Source: Rhodospirillales bacterium (GTDB lineage Bacteria; Pseudomonadota; Alphaproteobacteria; Rhodospirillales; WMHbin7). From it: a stretch of 64,000 bases of DNA. Shown here in pieces: positions 44,732 through 54,208 of the stretch; within the stretch, counting starts at the first letter, position 1, and the number at the start of each line of letters is the position of its first letter. Below the pieces are notes generated by a model that made no database searches, was not told the DNA's origin, and worked only from the letters and a program-made list of their open reading frames with translations. The position numbers and the translations under genes are program-made. The stretch is from contig JACRPC010000010.1 of NCBI GenBank assembly GCA_016214125.1, positions 1 to 64,000 on the forward strand, read 5' to 3'.

Positions 44732-45673
44732 ATGACCTTGACGCCCGACCAGAAGGCCGAGATCGACGCCGCCCGCGCCCAGAGCCACGCCACCAGGCGC
44801 GCCACCGTGCCGGCCTTGGAGGAAATTCTCTACCAGGCCTTTCCGGTGCTCGATCACGGCGTGCTTCGGGTGATCGACTATATGGGCGACGACGGCGCCA
44901 TCGTCCAGGCGGCCCGGGTCTCCTACGGCAAGGGCACCCGCAAGACCTTGGAGGACAAGGGGCTCATCGACTATCTGATGCGCCACCGCCACACCACCCC
45001 CTTCGAGATGTGCGAGATCAAATTCCACGTCAAGCTGCCGATCTTCGTCGCCCGGCAGTGGATTCGCCACCGCACCGCCAACGTCAACGAATATTCGGCC
45101 CGCTATTCGATCCTGGACCGCGAATTCTACATTCCGGCGCCCGACCATCTGGCGGCGCAGTCGCGGATCAATCGCCAAGGCCGCGGCGCCGTGCTGGAGG
45201 GCGAGGAGGCGCGCAAGGTGCTTGAGCTTCTCAAGACCGATTCCGAGCGCTGCTACGCCTCCTACGAATGGATGCTGAACGAGGACGAGACCGGCAAGCA
45301 GACCGATCCCGAACGGGTGGGGCTGGCGCGTGAGCTGGCGCGAATGAACCTGACCATCAACGCCTATACCCAATGGTACTGGAAGACCGATCTGCACAAT
45401 CTCTTCCACTTCCTGTCGCTCAGAGCCGATTCGCACGCCCAGTACGAAATCCGCATCTATGCCGAGGCGATGCTGGAGATGGTCAAGCGCTGGGTGCCGC
45501 TGGCCTTCGACGCCTTCAAGCGCTACCGGCTGGGCGGCGTCCATCTTTCGGCGGGCGGGTTGGCGATCGTCAAGCGCCTGCTGGCGGGCGAAAAGGTGGC
45601 GCAAGAGGGAAGCGGCCTGTCGGCCCGCGAATGGCGCGAACTGATGGCGGCCTTGGGCCGCGAGGAAGGCTAA
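44732..45673 (+). CDS. thyX: Flavin-dependent thymidylate synthase
   Basis: This 313-residue FAD enzyme makes dTMP from dUMP using NADPH and methylene-THF. The ThyX motif [15 protein letters not shown] is at about residues 111-125, with [20 protein letters not shown] before it and [18 protein letters not shown] near the C-terminus. RBS GGGGGAC precedes the ATG, 32 nt after xerD. The TAA stop overlaps the convergent kinase gene by 4 nt. Confidence 0.95.
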   Translation: MTLTPDQKAEIDAARAQSHATRRATVPALEEILYQAFPVLDHGVLRVIDYMGDDGAIVQAARVSYGKGTRKTLEDKGLIDYLMRHRHTTPFEMCEIKFHVKLPIFVARQWIRHRTANVNEYSARYSILDREFYIPAPDHLAAQSRINRQGRGAVLEGEEARKVLELLKTDSERCYASYEWMLNEDETGKQTDPERVGLARELARMNLTINAYTQWYWKTDLHNLFHFLSLRADSHAQYEIRIYAEAMLEMVKRWVPLAFDAFKRYRLGGVHLSAGGLAIVKRLLAGEKVAQEGSGLSAREWRELMAALGREEG

Positions 45674-48216
45674 TCGGGTTTGATTACCCGCTCCGGCGGG
45701 AAGCAGACCGTCACCCGGGTGCCTTGGCCCTTGGCGCTGTCGATCGTCATCTTGCCGCCATGCAGTTCGATCAGGCTCTTGGTGAGCGGCAGGCCCAAGC
45801 CGGTGCCTTCGTAATAATGTTCGGTACCCGCCACCCGGCCAAAGGGCACCAGTGCCTTGGCGATGCCCTCGGTGTCCATGCCGATGCCTTGATCCTCGAC
45901 CGTGAGACAGCAGCGGCGTTCCCGACCAAGCGTGACCGTGAGGGCGACCTCGGTTTCGGGCGGCGAGAACTTGACCGCGTTGGACAGCAGATTGGCGAGG
46001 ATCTGCTTCAGGCGCCGCGGATCGGCGAAAAGGCGCGGCGCCGGTTGGGGCAGCCGCGCGGTCAGCGCAACCTTGCCCTTGAGCGCCCGGGGGCGGACAA
46101 GACGGAGCACCGATTCGACCAGCGACGCCAGTTCGATGGTCTCCGGCGCCAGGGTCAGCATGCCGGCCTCGATGGCGGAAATATCGAGGATGTCGCTGAT
46201 CAGCTCCAAGAGATGATGGCCGGAATCGAAGATGTCCTGGGTGTATTCGCGGTGCTTGGCGTTGGCCACCTCGCCCAGCAGGCCCGACAGCATGGCCTCG
46301 GAATAGCCGATGATGGCGTTCAAGGGGGTGCGCAGCTCGTGGCTCATATGGGCTAGGAATTCCGACATCGCCTTGTGCCCGGCCTCGGCACGGGTGCGGG
46401 CGTCGCGCAGCAGACGCTCGGCCTCCTTGCGGGCCCCGATGTCGCGGTGCAGGGAGACGAAATGGGTGATCTGGCCCGCGGGATCGCGAATCGGGTGGAA
46501 GGCCGATTCCATCCAGGTCTCGCCCCCATCCTTGCGGCGGATTTGCATCTCTTCGACCCAGCTTCGGCCCTGCATCAGATCGGCGTGAATGCGCCGATAG
46601 GTGCCGGACGGGGTCGCTTTGGACCGAGTGAGCGCCGGGCCCCTGCCGATCGCCTCGGCGGCGGAATAGCCGGTGAGGCGCTCGAAGGCCGGGTTGACGT
46701 ACTCGACGACTTCCTGGGTGTTGACGACGATCACCATTTCCTGGGTCTGCTCAAGCACCCGCGACAAGGTGCGCAACTGGTCCTCGATCCGCTTGCGCTC
46801 GGTGACGTCGACGACGATGCCAAGCGTGCCCAGAACCGTGCCCGTGGGGTCGGTCCGACAGATGCCGCGCGCCTGGACGTGGCGGATCGAGCTGTCGGGG
46901 CGCAGAACGCGATACTCGTTTTCGTAACCCCGACCGGGCTCGATGGCCTCGCCCAGCCGGGCGACCTGATCGACGTCGTCGGGATGGATGCAACAGAGCC
47001 AATTGCTCCAGGTGCTGGGTAGCGAATTCGGGCGGCGCCCCAGGATGCGCCAGATTCCATCCGACCAGATATGCTCCTTACGGCCAGCCTCCCAGGCCCA
47101 GCTTCCCATGCCGGCCAGACCCTCGGCCTCGGTGAGAAGATGGCTCTGGCGCCGCAACGCCTCGTCGCGCTCGGCGATCGCTTCGGCCATCGCGTTAAAG
47201 ACTTTGGCGAATTGCTGGAACTCGCGGCTGTCGTCGGCCTGCGCCTCCAGGCGGCTGGCGAGATCGCCCTTGGCGATCCGCTCGGCCGCCTCGCGGAAGC
47301 GGTTGTGGCGACGCTGGAAGGCAAATTGGGCGCTAAGGCCGAACAGCAGCAAGGAGGCGATCGCCACGGCGGCAAAGATGGCGAAGTGACGCGCCTGTTG
47401 GCGATCGATCTCGGCCAGGATGGGACGATGATCGACGCCCACCGCCACCCGGATGCCGTCCTTGAAGTCGGTCACCACCAGGGTCTGGCGCCGATCATCG
47501 GGCATCGGACCGAAAGCGCGCCCGTTCTTGGCGTCGAGCGGGCTTTCGATGTCGGCCAAGACCTTGCCCAGCAACGCCGGTCGCAAGGGAGCCGTCGCCA
47601 ACACGGTGTCACGGTCGTCGAGCACCATGACGACCGCTTCCGTCCCGATGCCCAAATCCTCCAACAGCCGGTCAAGCCACTCGAGGCTCACCGCGCCGAC
47701 CAGCGCCCGGTTGACCCCGGCATTCGGTTCCAAAAGAGGGACGCCATAGGGCACGAAGGGTTTGCCGCTGCGCGAGCCGATGGTGGCGACGCCGAGCGCC
47801 GGCTTTCCGGTTTCGACGGCCCTTTTGGCGACCGTCAGGGTCACCGGATTGAAGGTTCGCCGATCGGGATCGGCGCTGCAATCGACCAACCCGTCGACGC
47901 TTCCGCGCGCGATGTCGACGAACAGCGGCGTCGAGGCCCGGATGTCGGCGATGCGCGCCTGGCAGGTGGCGGGATCGCCGAAGCGGACCCGGCTCATGGC
48001 GGCGATCTGCTGCATGGCCAATTCCGCCGCCTGCAGCATCGAACGGTGCCGCATGACGGCGGCCCGCGCCAAGGTGGTTGCCTGCTCGGCATGCTGGGTC
48101 AGCACGCTGCTTTTCATTCGGCCGAGATGAAGGAGTTCGAGACCCAGGAACGGCGCCAGCGCCAACAGCGCCAGAACTAGCAGGCGTCCCAAGAAGGTGC
48201 GCGGTATGGCGAACAC
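45670..48216 (-). CDS. Hybrid-less sensor histidine kinase with HAMP and two PAS domains
   Basis: This 848-residue membrane kinase has helix 1 at residues ~10-30, a periplasmic sensor to ~280 and helix 2 at ~288-308. HAMP ([19 protein letters not shown]) is followed by two PAS/PAC units ([40 protein letters not shown]). HisKA has His626 ([13 protein letters not shown]). The ATPase domain has [19 protein letters not shown] and EGTGLGLPL. There is no receiver domain. GTG 48216 is chosen because GGGGAGG lies ~8 nt upstream; a longer frame starts at a TTG without RBS. It is paralogous to the next kinase. Confidence 0.87.
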   Translation of the reverse strand: MFAIPRTFLGRLLVLALLALAPFLGLELLHLGRMKSSVLTQHAEQATTLARAAVMRHRSMLQAAELAMQQIAAMSRVRFGDPATCQARIADIRASTPLFVDIARGSVDGLVDCSADPDRRTFNPVTLTVAKRAVETGKPALGVATIGSRSGKPFVPYGVPLLEPNAGVNRALVGAVSLEWLDRLLEDLGIGTEAVVMVLDDRDTVLATAPLRPALLGKVLADIESPLDAKNGRAFGPMPDDRRQTLVVTDFKDGIRVAVGVDHRPILAEIDRQQARHFAIFAAVAIASLLLFGLSAQFAFQRRHNRFREAAERIAKGDLASRLEAQADDSREFQQFAKVFNAMAEAIAERDEALRRQSHLLTEAEGLAGMGSWAWEAGRKEHIWSDGIWRILGRRPNSLPSTWSNWLCCIHPDDVDQVARLGEAIEPGRGYENEYRVLRPDSSIRHVQARGICRTDPTGTVLGTLGIVVDVTERKRIEDQLRTLSRVLEQTQEMVIVVNTQEVVEYVNPAFERLTGYSAAEAIGRGPALTRSKATPSGTYRRIHADLMQGRSWVEEMQIRRKDGGETWMESAFHPIRDPAGQITHFVSLHRDIGARKEAERLLRDARTRAEAGHKAMSEFLAHMSHELRTPLNAIIGYSEAMLSGLLGEVANAKHREYTQDIFDSGHHLLELISDILDISAIEAGMLTLAPETIELASLVESVLRLVRPRALKGKVALTARLPQPAPRLFADPRRLKQILANLLSNAVKFSPPETEVALTVTLGRERRCCLTVEDQGIGMDTEGIAKALVPFGRVAGTEHYYEGTGLGLPLTKSLIELHGGKMTIDSAKGQGTRVTVCFPPERVIKPD

Positions 48217-48367
48217 GCCTACGCCTCCCCACCCGGTCCAATCATGGCCGGTTTCGGACAATTCCCTCCTTAAAAAAAGGTTAAACCCTTTTGAAGCGCC
48301 GCACAATGGTGAAGGGCATAACCGTTTATTCAACCTGTCCTAAGGCCCGCTTTCCAAAGGATGGCGA

Positions 48368-50545
48368 TCAGTTGGCGCCGAGCAGCGCCTCGGGCGGAAA
48401 GAAGACGGTGACCGTTGTGCCCCGACCCTTGGCGCTGTCGATCGACAGCGTGCCGCCATGCAGCTCGACTAGGCTTTTGGCGAGCGGCAAGCCCAAGCCG
48501 GTGCCTTCGTAGCGCCGGGCCAGACGGCTGTCGACCTGACCGAAGGGTTGCAGCGCGGTGACGATGCCGGCTTCGTCCATGCCGATGCCGGTGTCGACGA
48601 CCCGCAAGCGGCAGCCCTGGCCGGGCCCGCCCTCGAGGGAGAGCGTCACCCTTCCGCCTTCGGGCGTGAACTTGACGGCGTTGGAGAGAAGATTGATCAG
48701 AATCTGCTTGAGGCGAAGGGGATCGGCCCGCAGGCGGAGCGGGGTGTCGGGCTTGTCGAGACGCAAGTCGACGCCGCCCTTCTCCGCCCGAGAGCGCACC
48801 AGACGCAACGCCGCCTCGACGATCGCCTCCGGATCCACCGCTTCGAGGTTGAGGGCGATCTGCCCGGCTTCGGCGGCCGCGACATCGAGGATGTCGTTGA
48901 TCAGCTCAAGGAGATGGCGGCCCGAGGAGAAGATATCCTGGAGGTATTCGCGCTGGTTGGCGTTGGCGAGCGCGCCGTGCAGGCCGGTCAGCAGCGCCTC
49001 GGCATAGCCGATGATGGCGTTCAAGGGGGTGCGCAGCTCGTGGCTCATGTTGGTGAGCAGTTGGGTTTTCGCCCGGTTCGCCAGCTCGGCCTGGTCCTTG
49101 GCCGCGACGATTTCCTCGACCGCCCGCTTGCGTTCGGTGATGTCGGCGACCAGGCCGAACACCCGCTCGACGCCGTCGGCCGCGTCACGCGACCGCACGC
49201 CGATCACCTCGACATTGCGGACACGGCCATCGGGGCGAATGATCCGGTATTCCAGGCGATATCCGCCCTGGTTCATGCTTTCGTTGATGGTGCGCGTCAC
49301 CCGATCGAGATCGTCGGGATGCACGCAACGCCGCCAGTTGTCGCGGGTGGGAGCGATGGAGCCGGGCGGAACGCCCATAATGTCCCAAACGCCATCGGAC
49401 CAGATCTGACGATCGCCGCGCAGATCCCACTCCCAACTCCCCATGTGGGCGATCCGCTGCGCCTCGTCGAGCACCCGCTTCTGGCGAGCCAAACGGGCGT
49501 CGCGGTCGGCGATCGACGCCGCCATGGCGTTGAAGGCCTGGGCGAAGCGGCGGTAGTCCTGGGAATCGGCGGGGTCGGATTCCAGGCGGGTCGCCAGATC
49601 GCCGGCGCCGATCTTCAGCGCCGCCGCCTCGAATTGGCGGTAGCGCCGCACCAGCAGGATATGCGCGAAGCCGGCGAAGATCAGGATGGAAAGCAACACC
49701 ACCGGAACGAGGACGATGAAATGGGCGCGAAGGCGCTGTTCGGCCTCGGCCAGGGCGTGATCGGTATCGATCCCCACCGCCACCCGAATGCCGCCCTCGA
49801 AGCCGGTGATCGAGAGGTGGCGATGCACCTGGTCGGCGAAGACGACGGACAAAAGGGCGCCGGCGCCCGCCGAGTCCGCCCCCGGCAAGGGTTTGCCGAT
49901 CAGCTCGGGTTTGGCCGGGTAGGATGCGAGGATCGTGTTGCGGTCGTCGAGCACCAGGACCATCGCTTCGGCCCCGATCGCCAAATCGGCAACCAGACGA
50001 TCGAGCCACTCCAGGCTTGCGCCGGCGACCAGAATCCGCTGCCGGCCGCCCTGGACATCGATCAGCGGCCGGGCCAGGGGAATGATCGGCCGGCCGTGAT
50101 TGGGGCTGATCGTCGCCGGCGCCACCGCCGGCTGGCCGGTGCGGACGACCTCTTGCACCGCGACCATCGCTTGGGGAATGAAGCGGGTCTGGCCGGCGCG
50201 ACCGGCGCAATCGACCGAACCGTCCGGCAAACCGCGGGCGATGTTGATGAACAGGGGCGTGGTGTTGCGAACTTCCAGAAGACGCACGGCGCAATCGCCC
50301 GAATCGCCCGAGCGCACCGGGTCCATGAGGGCAATCTGCTCCAGGGCGAGCAGCGCCGCCTTGAGCAGCGAGCGATGCTGGAGGGCGACGGCGCGGGCCA
50401 AAGTCTGGGCCTGTTCGGCCGAGGATTCGATCAGCCGGCTGCGCAGTTGGGCAAGGGAATAGAATTCGAAGACGAGGAAAGGGGCCAGCGCCAGGGCCAA
50501 CAGCAACGCGATTCGTCCATAGAAGGTGCGAAAGAACGCGTGCAC
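48368..50545 (-). CDS. Sensor histidine kinase with HAMP and PAS domain (paralogue of the downstream kinase)
   Basis: This 725-residue kinase has the same plan as its neighbour but one PAS domain fewer. It has membrane helices near 10-30 and 278-300, a periplasmic region with matching landmarks ([40 protein letters not shown]) and HAMP (LKIGAGDLATRLESDPADSQ). PAS follows (GSWEWDLRGDRQIWSDGVWD), then His502 in [15 protein letters not shown] and an intact ATPase domain. The start is GTG, with AGAGGG upstream. The gap to the next kinase gene is 151 nt. It probably arose by tandem duplication. Ligand and response regulator are unknown. Confidence 0.87.
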   Translation of the reverse strand: MHAFFRTFYGRIALLLALALAPFLVFEFYSLAQLRSRLIESSAEQAQTLARAVALQHRSLLKAALLALEQIALMDPVRSGDSGDCAVRLLEVRNTTPLFINIARGLPDGSVDCAGRAGQTRFIPQAMVAVQEVVRTGQPAVAPATISPNHGRPIIPLARPLIDVQGGRQRILVAGASLEWLDRLVADLAIGAEAMVLVLDDRNTILASYPAKPELIGKPLPGADSAGAGALLSVVFADQVHRHLSITGFEGGIRVAVGIDTDHALAEAEQRLRAHFIVLVPVVLLSILIFAGFAHILLVRRYRQFEAAALKIGAGDLATRLESDPADSQDYRRFAQAFNAMAASIADRDARLARQKRVLDEAQRIAHMGSWEWDLRGDRQIWSDGVWDIMGVPPGSIAPTRDNWRRCVHPDDLDRVTRTINESMNQGGYRLEYRIIRPDGRVRNVEVIGVRSRDAADGVERVFGLVADITERKRAVEEIVAAKDQAELANRAKTQLLTNMSHELRTPLNAIIGYAEALLTGLHGALANANQREYLQDIFSSGRHLLELINDILDVAAAEAGQIALNLEAVDPEAIVEAALRLVRSRAEKGGVDLRLDKPDTPLRLRADPLRLKQILINLLSNAVKFTPEGGRVTLSLEGGPGQGCRLRVVDTGIGMDEAGIVTALQPFGQVDSRLARRYEGTGLGLPLAKSLVELHGGTLSIDSAKGRGTTVTVFFPPEALLGAN

Positions 50546-50651
50546 AAATACGCCCTCTGGTCGCGCCGGGACCGGCCCGAACGCGTTAACGGCTCACCCT
50601 CCCTCCTCTCAAAGTGGCCCAGTCCCGGGCAACTTACAAGGTGAACGGCGG

Positions 50652-51860
50652 CTATTCGACGACGATTTTTGGCCGCGCCTTGGCGCCTTGGCCTTGCTGG
50701 ATCAGGCGCACCTTCTCCCAGACGCGCTTGGCGATCTCTCGGTAGGCGTGGGCGTGCGGGCTGTCGGGGCGCGCCACCACGATCGGATGGCCGTCGTCCG
50801 AGGTCTCGCGGATGGCGATGTCGAGCGGCACCTCGCCCAGGAAGTCGCAGCCCAGCTTGGCCGCCTCGGCCTTGGCGCCGCCATGGCCGAAGATGTGGGT
50901 CTCGTGGCCGCAATTGGGGCAGTGGAAGGTGCTCATGTTCTCGATGATGCCCAGAACCGGCACATCGACCTTGCGGAACATGTTCAGGCCCCGGCGCGCA
51001 TCCAAGAGCGCGATGTCCTGGGGGGTCGAGACGATCACCGCCCCGGTAAGCGGCACCTTCTGGCACATGGTGAGCTGGGTGTCGCCGGTGCCGGGCGGCA
51101 TGTCAACCACCAGCACGTCGAGCGCGCCCCAATTGACGTCGCGCAGCATCTGCTCCAGGGCGCCCATCACCATCGGGCCGCGCCAGATCACCGGCGCGTC
51201 CTCGGGGACCAAAAAGCCCATCGACATGCAGCGCACGCCGTAATTCTCCAAGGGCTGGATGACCTCGCCGGTCTCGTCGAGTTTCGGCTGGCCGGAAATC
51301 GCCAGCATGCGCGGCATCGAGGGCCCGAAGATGTCGGCGTCGAAGACGCCGACCTTGAGGCCCATGCCGGCCAGGGCGAGCGCCAGATTGACGGTGGTAG
51401 TCGATTTGCCGACGCCTCCTTTGCCCGACGCCACCGCGATCACCGCCTTGACCTCGGGCAGCAATTTCTTTTCCACCGGGCGATGGGCGTGGTGGTGGCC
51501 GTGATCGTGATCGTGGTCGTGATCATGATGTCCATGGTCGTGACCATGCCCGTGATCGTTGTGCCCGTGGCCATGATCGTGGTGTCCGTGCCCATGCCCA
51601 TGATCGTGGTGCCCATGCCCCTTACCGCCCTTGCCCAAGCGCTGCGCCGTCAAGATGGCCTTGGCCGAATTGATGCCCGCCAACGCCCCCACCGCCTTTT
51701 CGGCCGCCTGGCGCAAGGGTTCCATCTCCTTGGCCTTGGCCGGATCGATCTCGATGGCGAAGGTGACGGCGCCGTCCTTGATGGCGATTCCCGAGACCGT
51801 CGCCGGATCGAGGGTGCCCTTGAGCGCGGCGCGGATGGCGGTTTCGGTGATCTGGGCCAT
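50652..51860 (-). CDS. apbC: Mrp/ApbC family P-loop ATPase with His-rich linker
   Basis: This 402-residue protein is an iron-sulfur carrier of the Mrp/NBP35 family. Residues 1-75 are a MIP18/DUF59 domain, and residues 81-126 are an exceptional linker with 25 histidines in 46 residues (Gly/Asp/His only, nearly). From 135 comes the ATPase with deviant Walker A VASGKGGVGKSTTTVNLA, FDADIFGPSMPRML and VVDMPPGTGDTQLTM. The cluster-binding CXXC is in FHCPNCGHETH. The linker could hold Ni, Zn, Co or Cu, which is not proven. It is divergent from hflK, with RBS GGGAG. Confidence 0.92.
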   Translation of the reverse strand: MAQITETAIRAALKGTLDPATVSGIAIKDGAVTFAIEIDPAKAKEMEPLRQAAEKAVGALAGINSAKAILTAQRLGKGGKGHGHHDHGHGHGHHDHGHGHNDHGHGHDHGHHDHDHDHDHGHHHAHRPVEKKLLPEVKAVIAVASGKGGVGKSTTTVNLALALAGMGLKVGVFDADIFGPSMPRMLAISGQPKLDETGEVIQPLENYGVRCMSMGFLVPEDAPVIWRGPMVMGALEQMLRDVNWGALDVLVVDMPPGTGDTQLTMCQKVPLTGAVIVSTPQDIALLDARRGLNMFRKVDVPVLGIIENMSTFHCPNCGHETHIFGHGGAKAEAAKLGCDFLGEVPLDIAIRETSDDGHPIVVARPDSPHAHAYREIAKRVWEKVRLIQQGQGAKARPKIVVE

Positions 51861-51990
51861 GGACGGGAACTCCCTTATTCCTTATAGGGATGGTTGCGGG
51901 GTGGGCGGACGTTCGATTGCGCCGAACGGCCGTCTGTCATATAAGGCGCATTGAGGCTTTTGCAAAGACGATTTGCCGGAGGGTGAAGGT

Positions 51991-53160
51991 ATGGCCTGGA
52001 ATCCGTCGGGCGGTGGCGGTGGACCCTGGGGCGGCGGCGGTTCGGGCGGTGGCTCGGGCGGCGGCGGCCCGTGGGGCGGCGGTGGCAATTCGGGCGGCGG
52101 CGGCCGCGACCCCTGGGGCCGCGGCGGCGGCGGGCCGATCCCCGATCTCGACGCCCTGATCCGCAAGGCCCAGGAGCGGATGCGCAACCTGTTCTCGGGC
52201 GGCGCCAAGGGCGGCGTTCTCCTGGTCGTGGGGCTGGTGGTGGCGTGGTTCCTGTGGGATGCGGTCTATCGCGTCCAGCCCGACGAGCAGGGCGTCGAAA
52301 TGGTCTTCGGCGCCTTTTCCCGCACCACGCCGCCCGGCCTGCACATCAATTGGCCGGCGCCGATCGGCAAGGTCTACAAGCCCAGGGTCACCCGCATCAA
52401 CCGCATCGAAGTGGGCTTCCGCTCGGTGGGCGAGGGGCGCGGCGCGCGGGGCTCGAGCATCCGCGACGTGCCCGAGGAAAGCCTGGTGCTGACCGGCGAC
52501 GAGAACATCCTCGACATCGATTTCTTCGTGCTCTGGCGGATCAAGGACGCCAGCCGCTTCCTCTTCAAGGTCCGCGACCCGCAAGGCACGGTCAAGGTGG
52601 CGGCCGAAAGCGCCATGCGCGAAGTGATCGGCAAGACCCGCATCCAGCAGGCGCTGACCGAAGGCCGCAAGCAGATCGAGCAGATGACCCACGGCCTGCT
52701 CCAGGAAATGCTCGATCATTACGAGGCCGGCATCGAGGTGATCGAGGTCAACATGCAGAAGGCCGATCCGCCGTCCCAGGTGGTCGACGCCTTCAACGAC
52801 GTCCAGCGCGCCAAGGCCGACCGCGAGCGCCTGAGCAACGAGGCCGAGGCCTACCGCAACGACATCATCCCCAGGGCGCGCGGCGAATCCGAACGCCTGC
52901 TCCAGGAAGCCCAGGCCTACAAGGAACAGGTGACCAATCTGGCCGAAGGCGATTCCAAGCGCTTCCTGTCGGTCTATTCGGTCTACGCCAAGGCGCCGGA
53001 AGTGACGGCGCGGCGCATCTACATCGACACGCTGGAGCAGATCTTGAAGAACACCCACAAGGTGATCATCGACAAGCAGGCCACCGGCTCGGGAATCCTG
53101 CCCTATCTGCCCTTGCCGGAACTGAAGCCAGGGGCGCCCGCCCCGGGAGGCAAGCCATGA
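51991..53160 (+). CDS. hflK: FtsH protease modulator HflK
   Basis: This 389-residue membrane protein has a Gly/Trp/Pro-rich cytoplasmic lead (residues 1-55), one transmembrane helix (about 73-92) and a periplasmic SPFH/band-7 domain (VYRVQPDEQGVEMVFGAF; VLTGDENILDIDFFVLWRIK). A coiled-coil region follows (AKADRERLSNEAEAYRNDII). With HflC it forms the cage around FtsH. ATG 51991 is chosen with GGAGGGTGAAGG upstream; an in-frame ATG six codons earlier is less family-like. It overlaps hflC by 4 nt. Confidence 0.94.
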   Translation: MAWNPSGGGGGPWGGGGSGGGSGGGGPWGGGGNSGGGGRDPWGRGGGGPIPDLDALIRKAQERMRNLFSGGAKGGVLLVVGLVVAWFLWDAVYRVQPDEQGVEMVFGAFSRTTPPGLHINWPAPIGKVYKPRVTRINRIEVGFRSVGEGRGARGSSIRDVPEESLVLTGDENILDIDFFVLWRIKDASRFLFKVRDPQGTVKVAAESAMREVIGKTRIQQALTEGRKQIEQMTHGLLQEMLDHYEAGIEVIEVNMQKADPPSQVVDAFNDVQRAKADRERLSNEAEAYRNDIIPRARGESERLLQEAQAYKEQVTNLAEGDSKRFLSVYSVYAKAPEVTARRIYIDTLEQILKNTHKVIIDKQATGSGILPYLPLPELKPGAPAPGGKP

Positions 53161-54035
53161 GCCCCGCCCGTCTGGCCATCCTGGGCGCCGTTCTTCTCGG
53201 CGCGGTCATCCTGCTCTTCGATTCGCTGTTCATTCTCGAACAGCAGCAGCAGGTCATCATCCGCCAATTCGGCAATCCGGTGCGCGTCGTCGCCGAACCG
53301 GGCCTCAAATTCAAGCTGCCCTTCGTCCAGGACCTGGTGCTTTACGACAAGCGCCTCTTGGAAATGGACCCGCCGGCCGAGCAGGTGATCCTGTCCGACC
53401 AGAAGCGGCTTGATGTTGACACCTACACGCGCTACCAGATCACCGATCCGCTCCGCTTTTTCCAGGCCTTGGGCACCGAGGAAATGGTGCGCTCGCAGTT
53501 GCGCCAGATCGTCAGCTCGGCCTTGCGCCGCGTTCTGGGCAACGTCACTATGGCCAGCCTCCTCTCCGAGGAGCGCACGACCATCATGACCGAGATTCAG
53601 AACCAGGTGAACGCCAACGCCCAGCGCTACGGCATCGAGGTGGTCGATGTCCGCATCCGCCGCGCCGACCTGCCCGAGGAAACCAGCCAGGCGATCTTCG
53701 AGCGCATGAAATCGGAGCGCGAGCGCGAAGCGCGCGAGAACCGCGCCCAGGGCAACGAGCGCGCCCAGCAGATCCGCTCGCGGGCCGAGCGCGAACGCAC
53801 GGTCATCCTGGCCGAGAGCCAGAAGACCGCCCAGATCCTGCGCGGCGAGGGCGACGCCGAGGCCAACCGCATCTTCGCCGAGGCCTATGGCAAGGACCCG
53901 CAATTTTTCGCCTTCTACCGCTCGCTGCAGGCCTATCGCCAGGTGATCGGCGAGAAGGACACCACGTTGATCCTTTCCCCGGAAAACGAATTCTTCCGTT
54001 TCCTCAATTCCATGCCGGGCGGGCGGAGCCGTTAG
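53157..54035 (+). CDS. hflC: FtsH protease modulator HflC
   Basis: This 292-residue partner of HflK has an N-terminal membrane helix (residues 5-27), a band-7 domain (QQQQVIIRQFGNPVRVVAEP; DQKRLDVDTYTRYQITDPLR) and a helical tail (RERTVILAESQKTAQILRGE). The ATG at 53157 overlaps the hflK stop. The last codons and the stop lie inside a perfect hairpin that probably acts as the terminator, followed by the Do-type protease gene. Confidence 0.94.
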   Translation: MSPARLAILGAVLLGAVILLFDSLFILEQQQQVIIRQFGNPVRVVAEPGLKFKLPFVQDLVLYDKRLLEMDPPAEQVILSDQKRLDVDTYTRYQITDPLRFFQALGTEEMVRSQLRQIVSSALRRVLGNVTMASLLSEERTTIMTEIQNQVNANAQRYGIEVVDVRIRRADLPEETSQAIFERMKSEREREARENRAQGNERAQQIRSRAERERTVILAESQKTAQILRGEGDAEANRIFAEAYGKDPQFFAFYRSLQAYRQVIGEKDTTLILSPENEFFRFLNSMPGGRSR

Positions 54036-54044
54036 GCTCCGCCC
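54021..54044 (+). terminator. Hairpin spanning the hflC stop codon
   Basis: GGGCGGAGCC (54021-54030) pairs perfectly with GGCTCCGCCC (54035-54044) across a GTTA loop. The loop and first stem base carry the TAG stop. No T-run follows, so it may be an mRNA-stabilising structure rather than a full terminator. Confidence 0.5.
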
Positions 54045-54208
54045 GATTGGACGGGAACGATCCCAAACTGCCTCGATTGCGCCACAATTGGCGGGCATAA
54101 GAGCCGCCAAGGCTTGGCTCGGTTCTTGAAGGGGGACGGGTCGATCCTTACATGCTAGTCGAGCGTTCGTTTCCCCGCGCCATGCATTGCGTTTCGAGGA
54201 GAGGCCCC

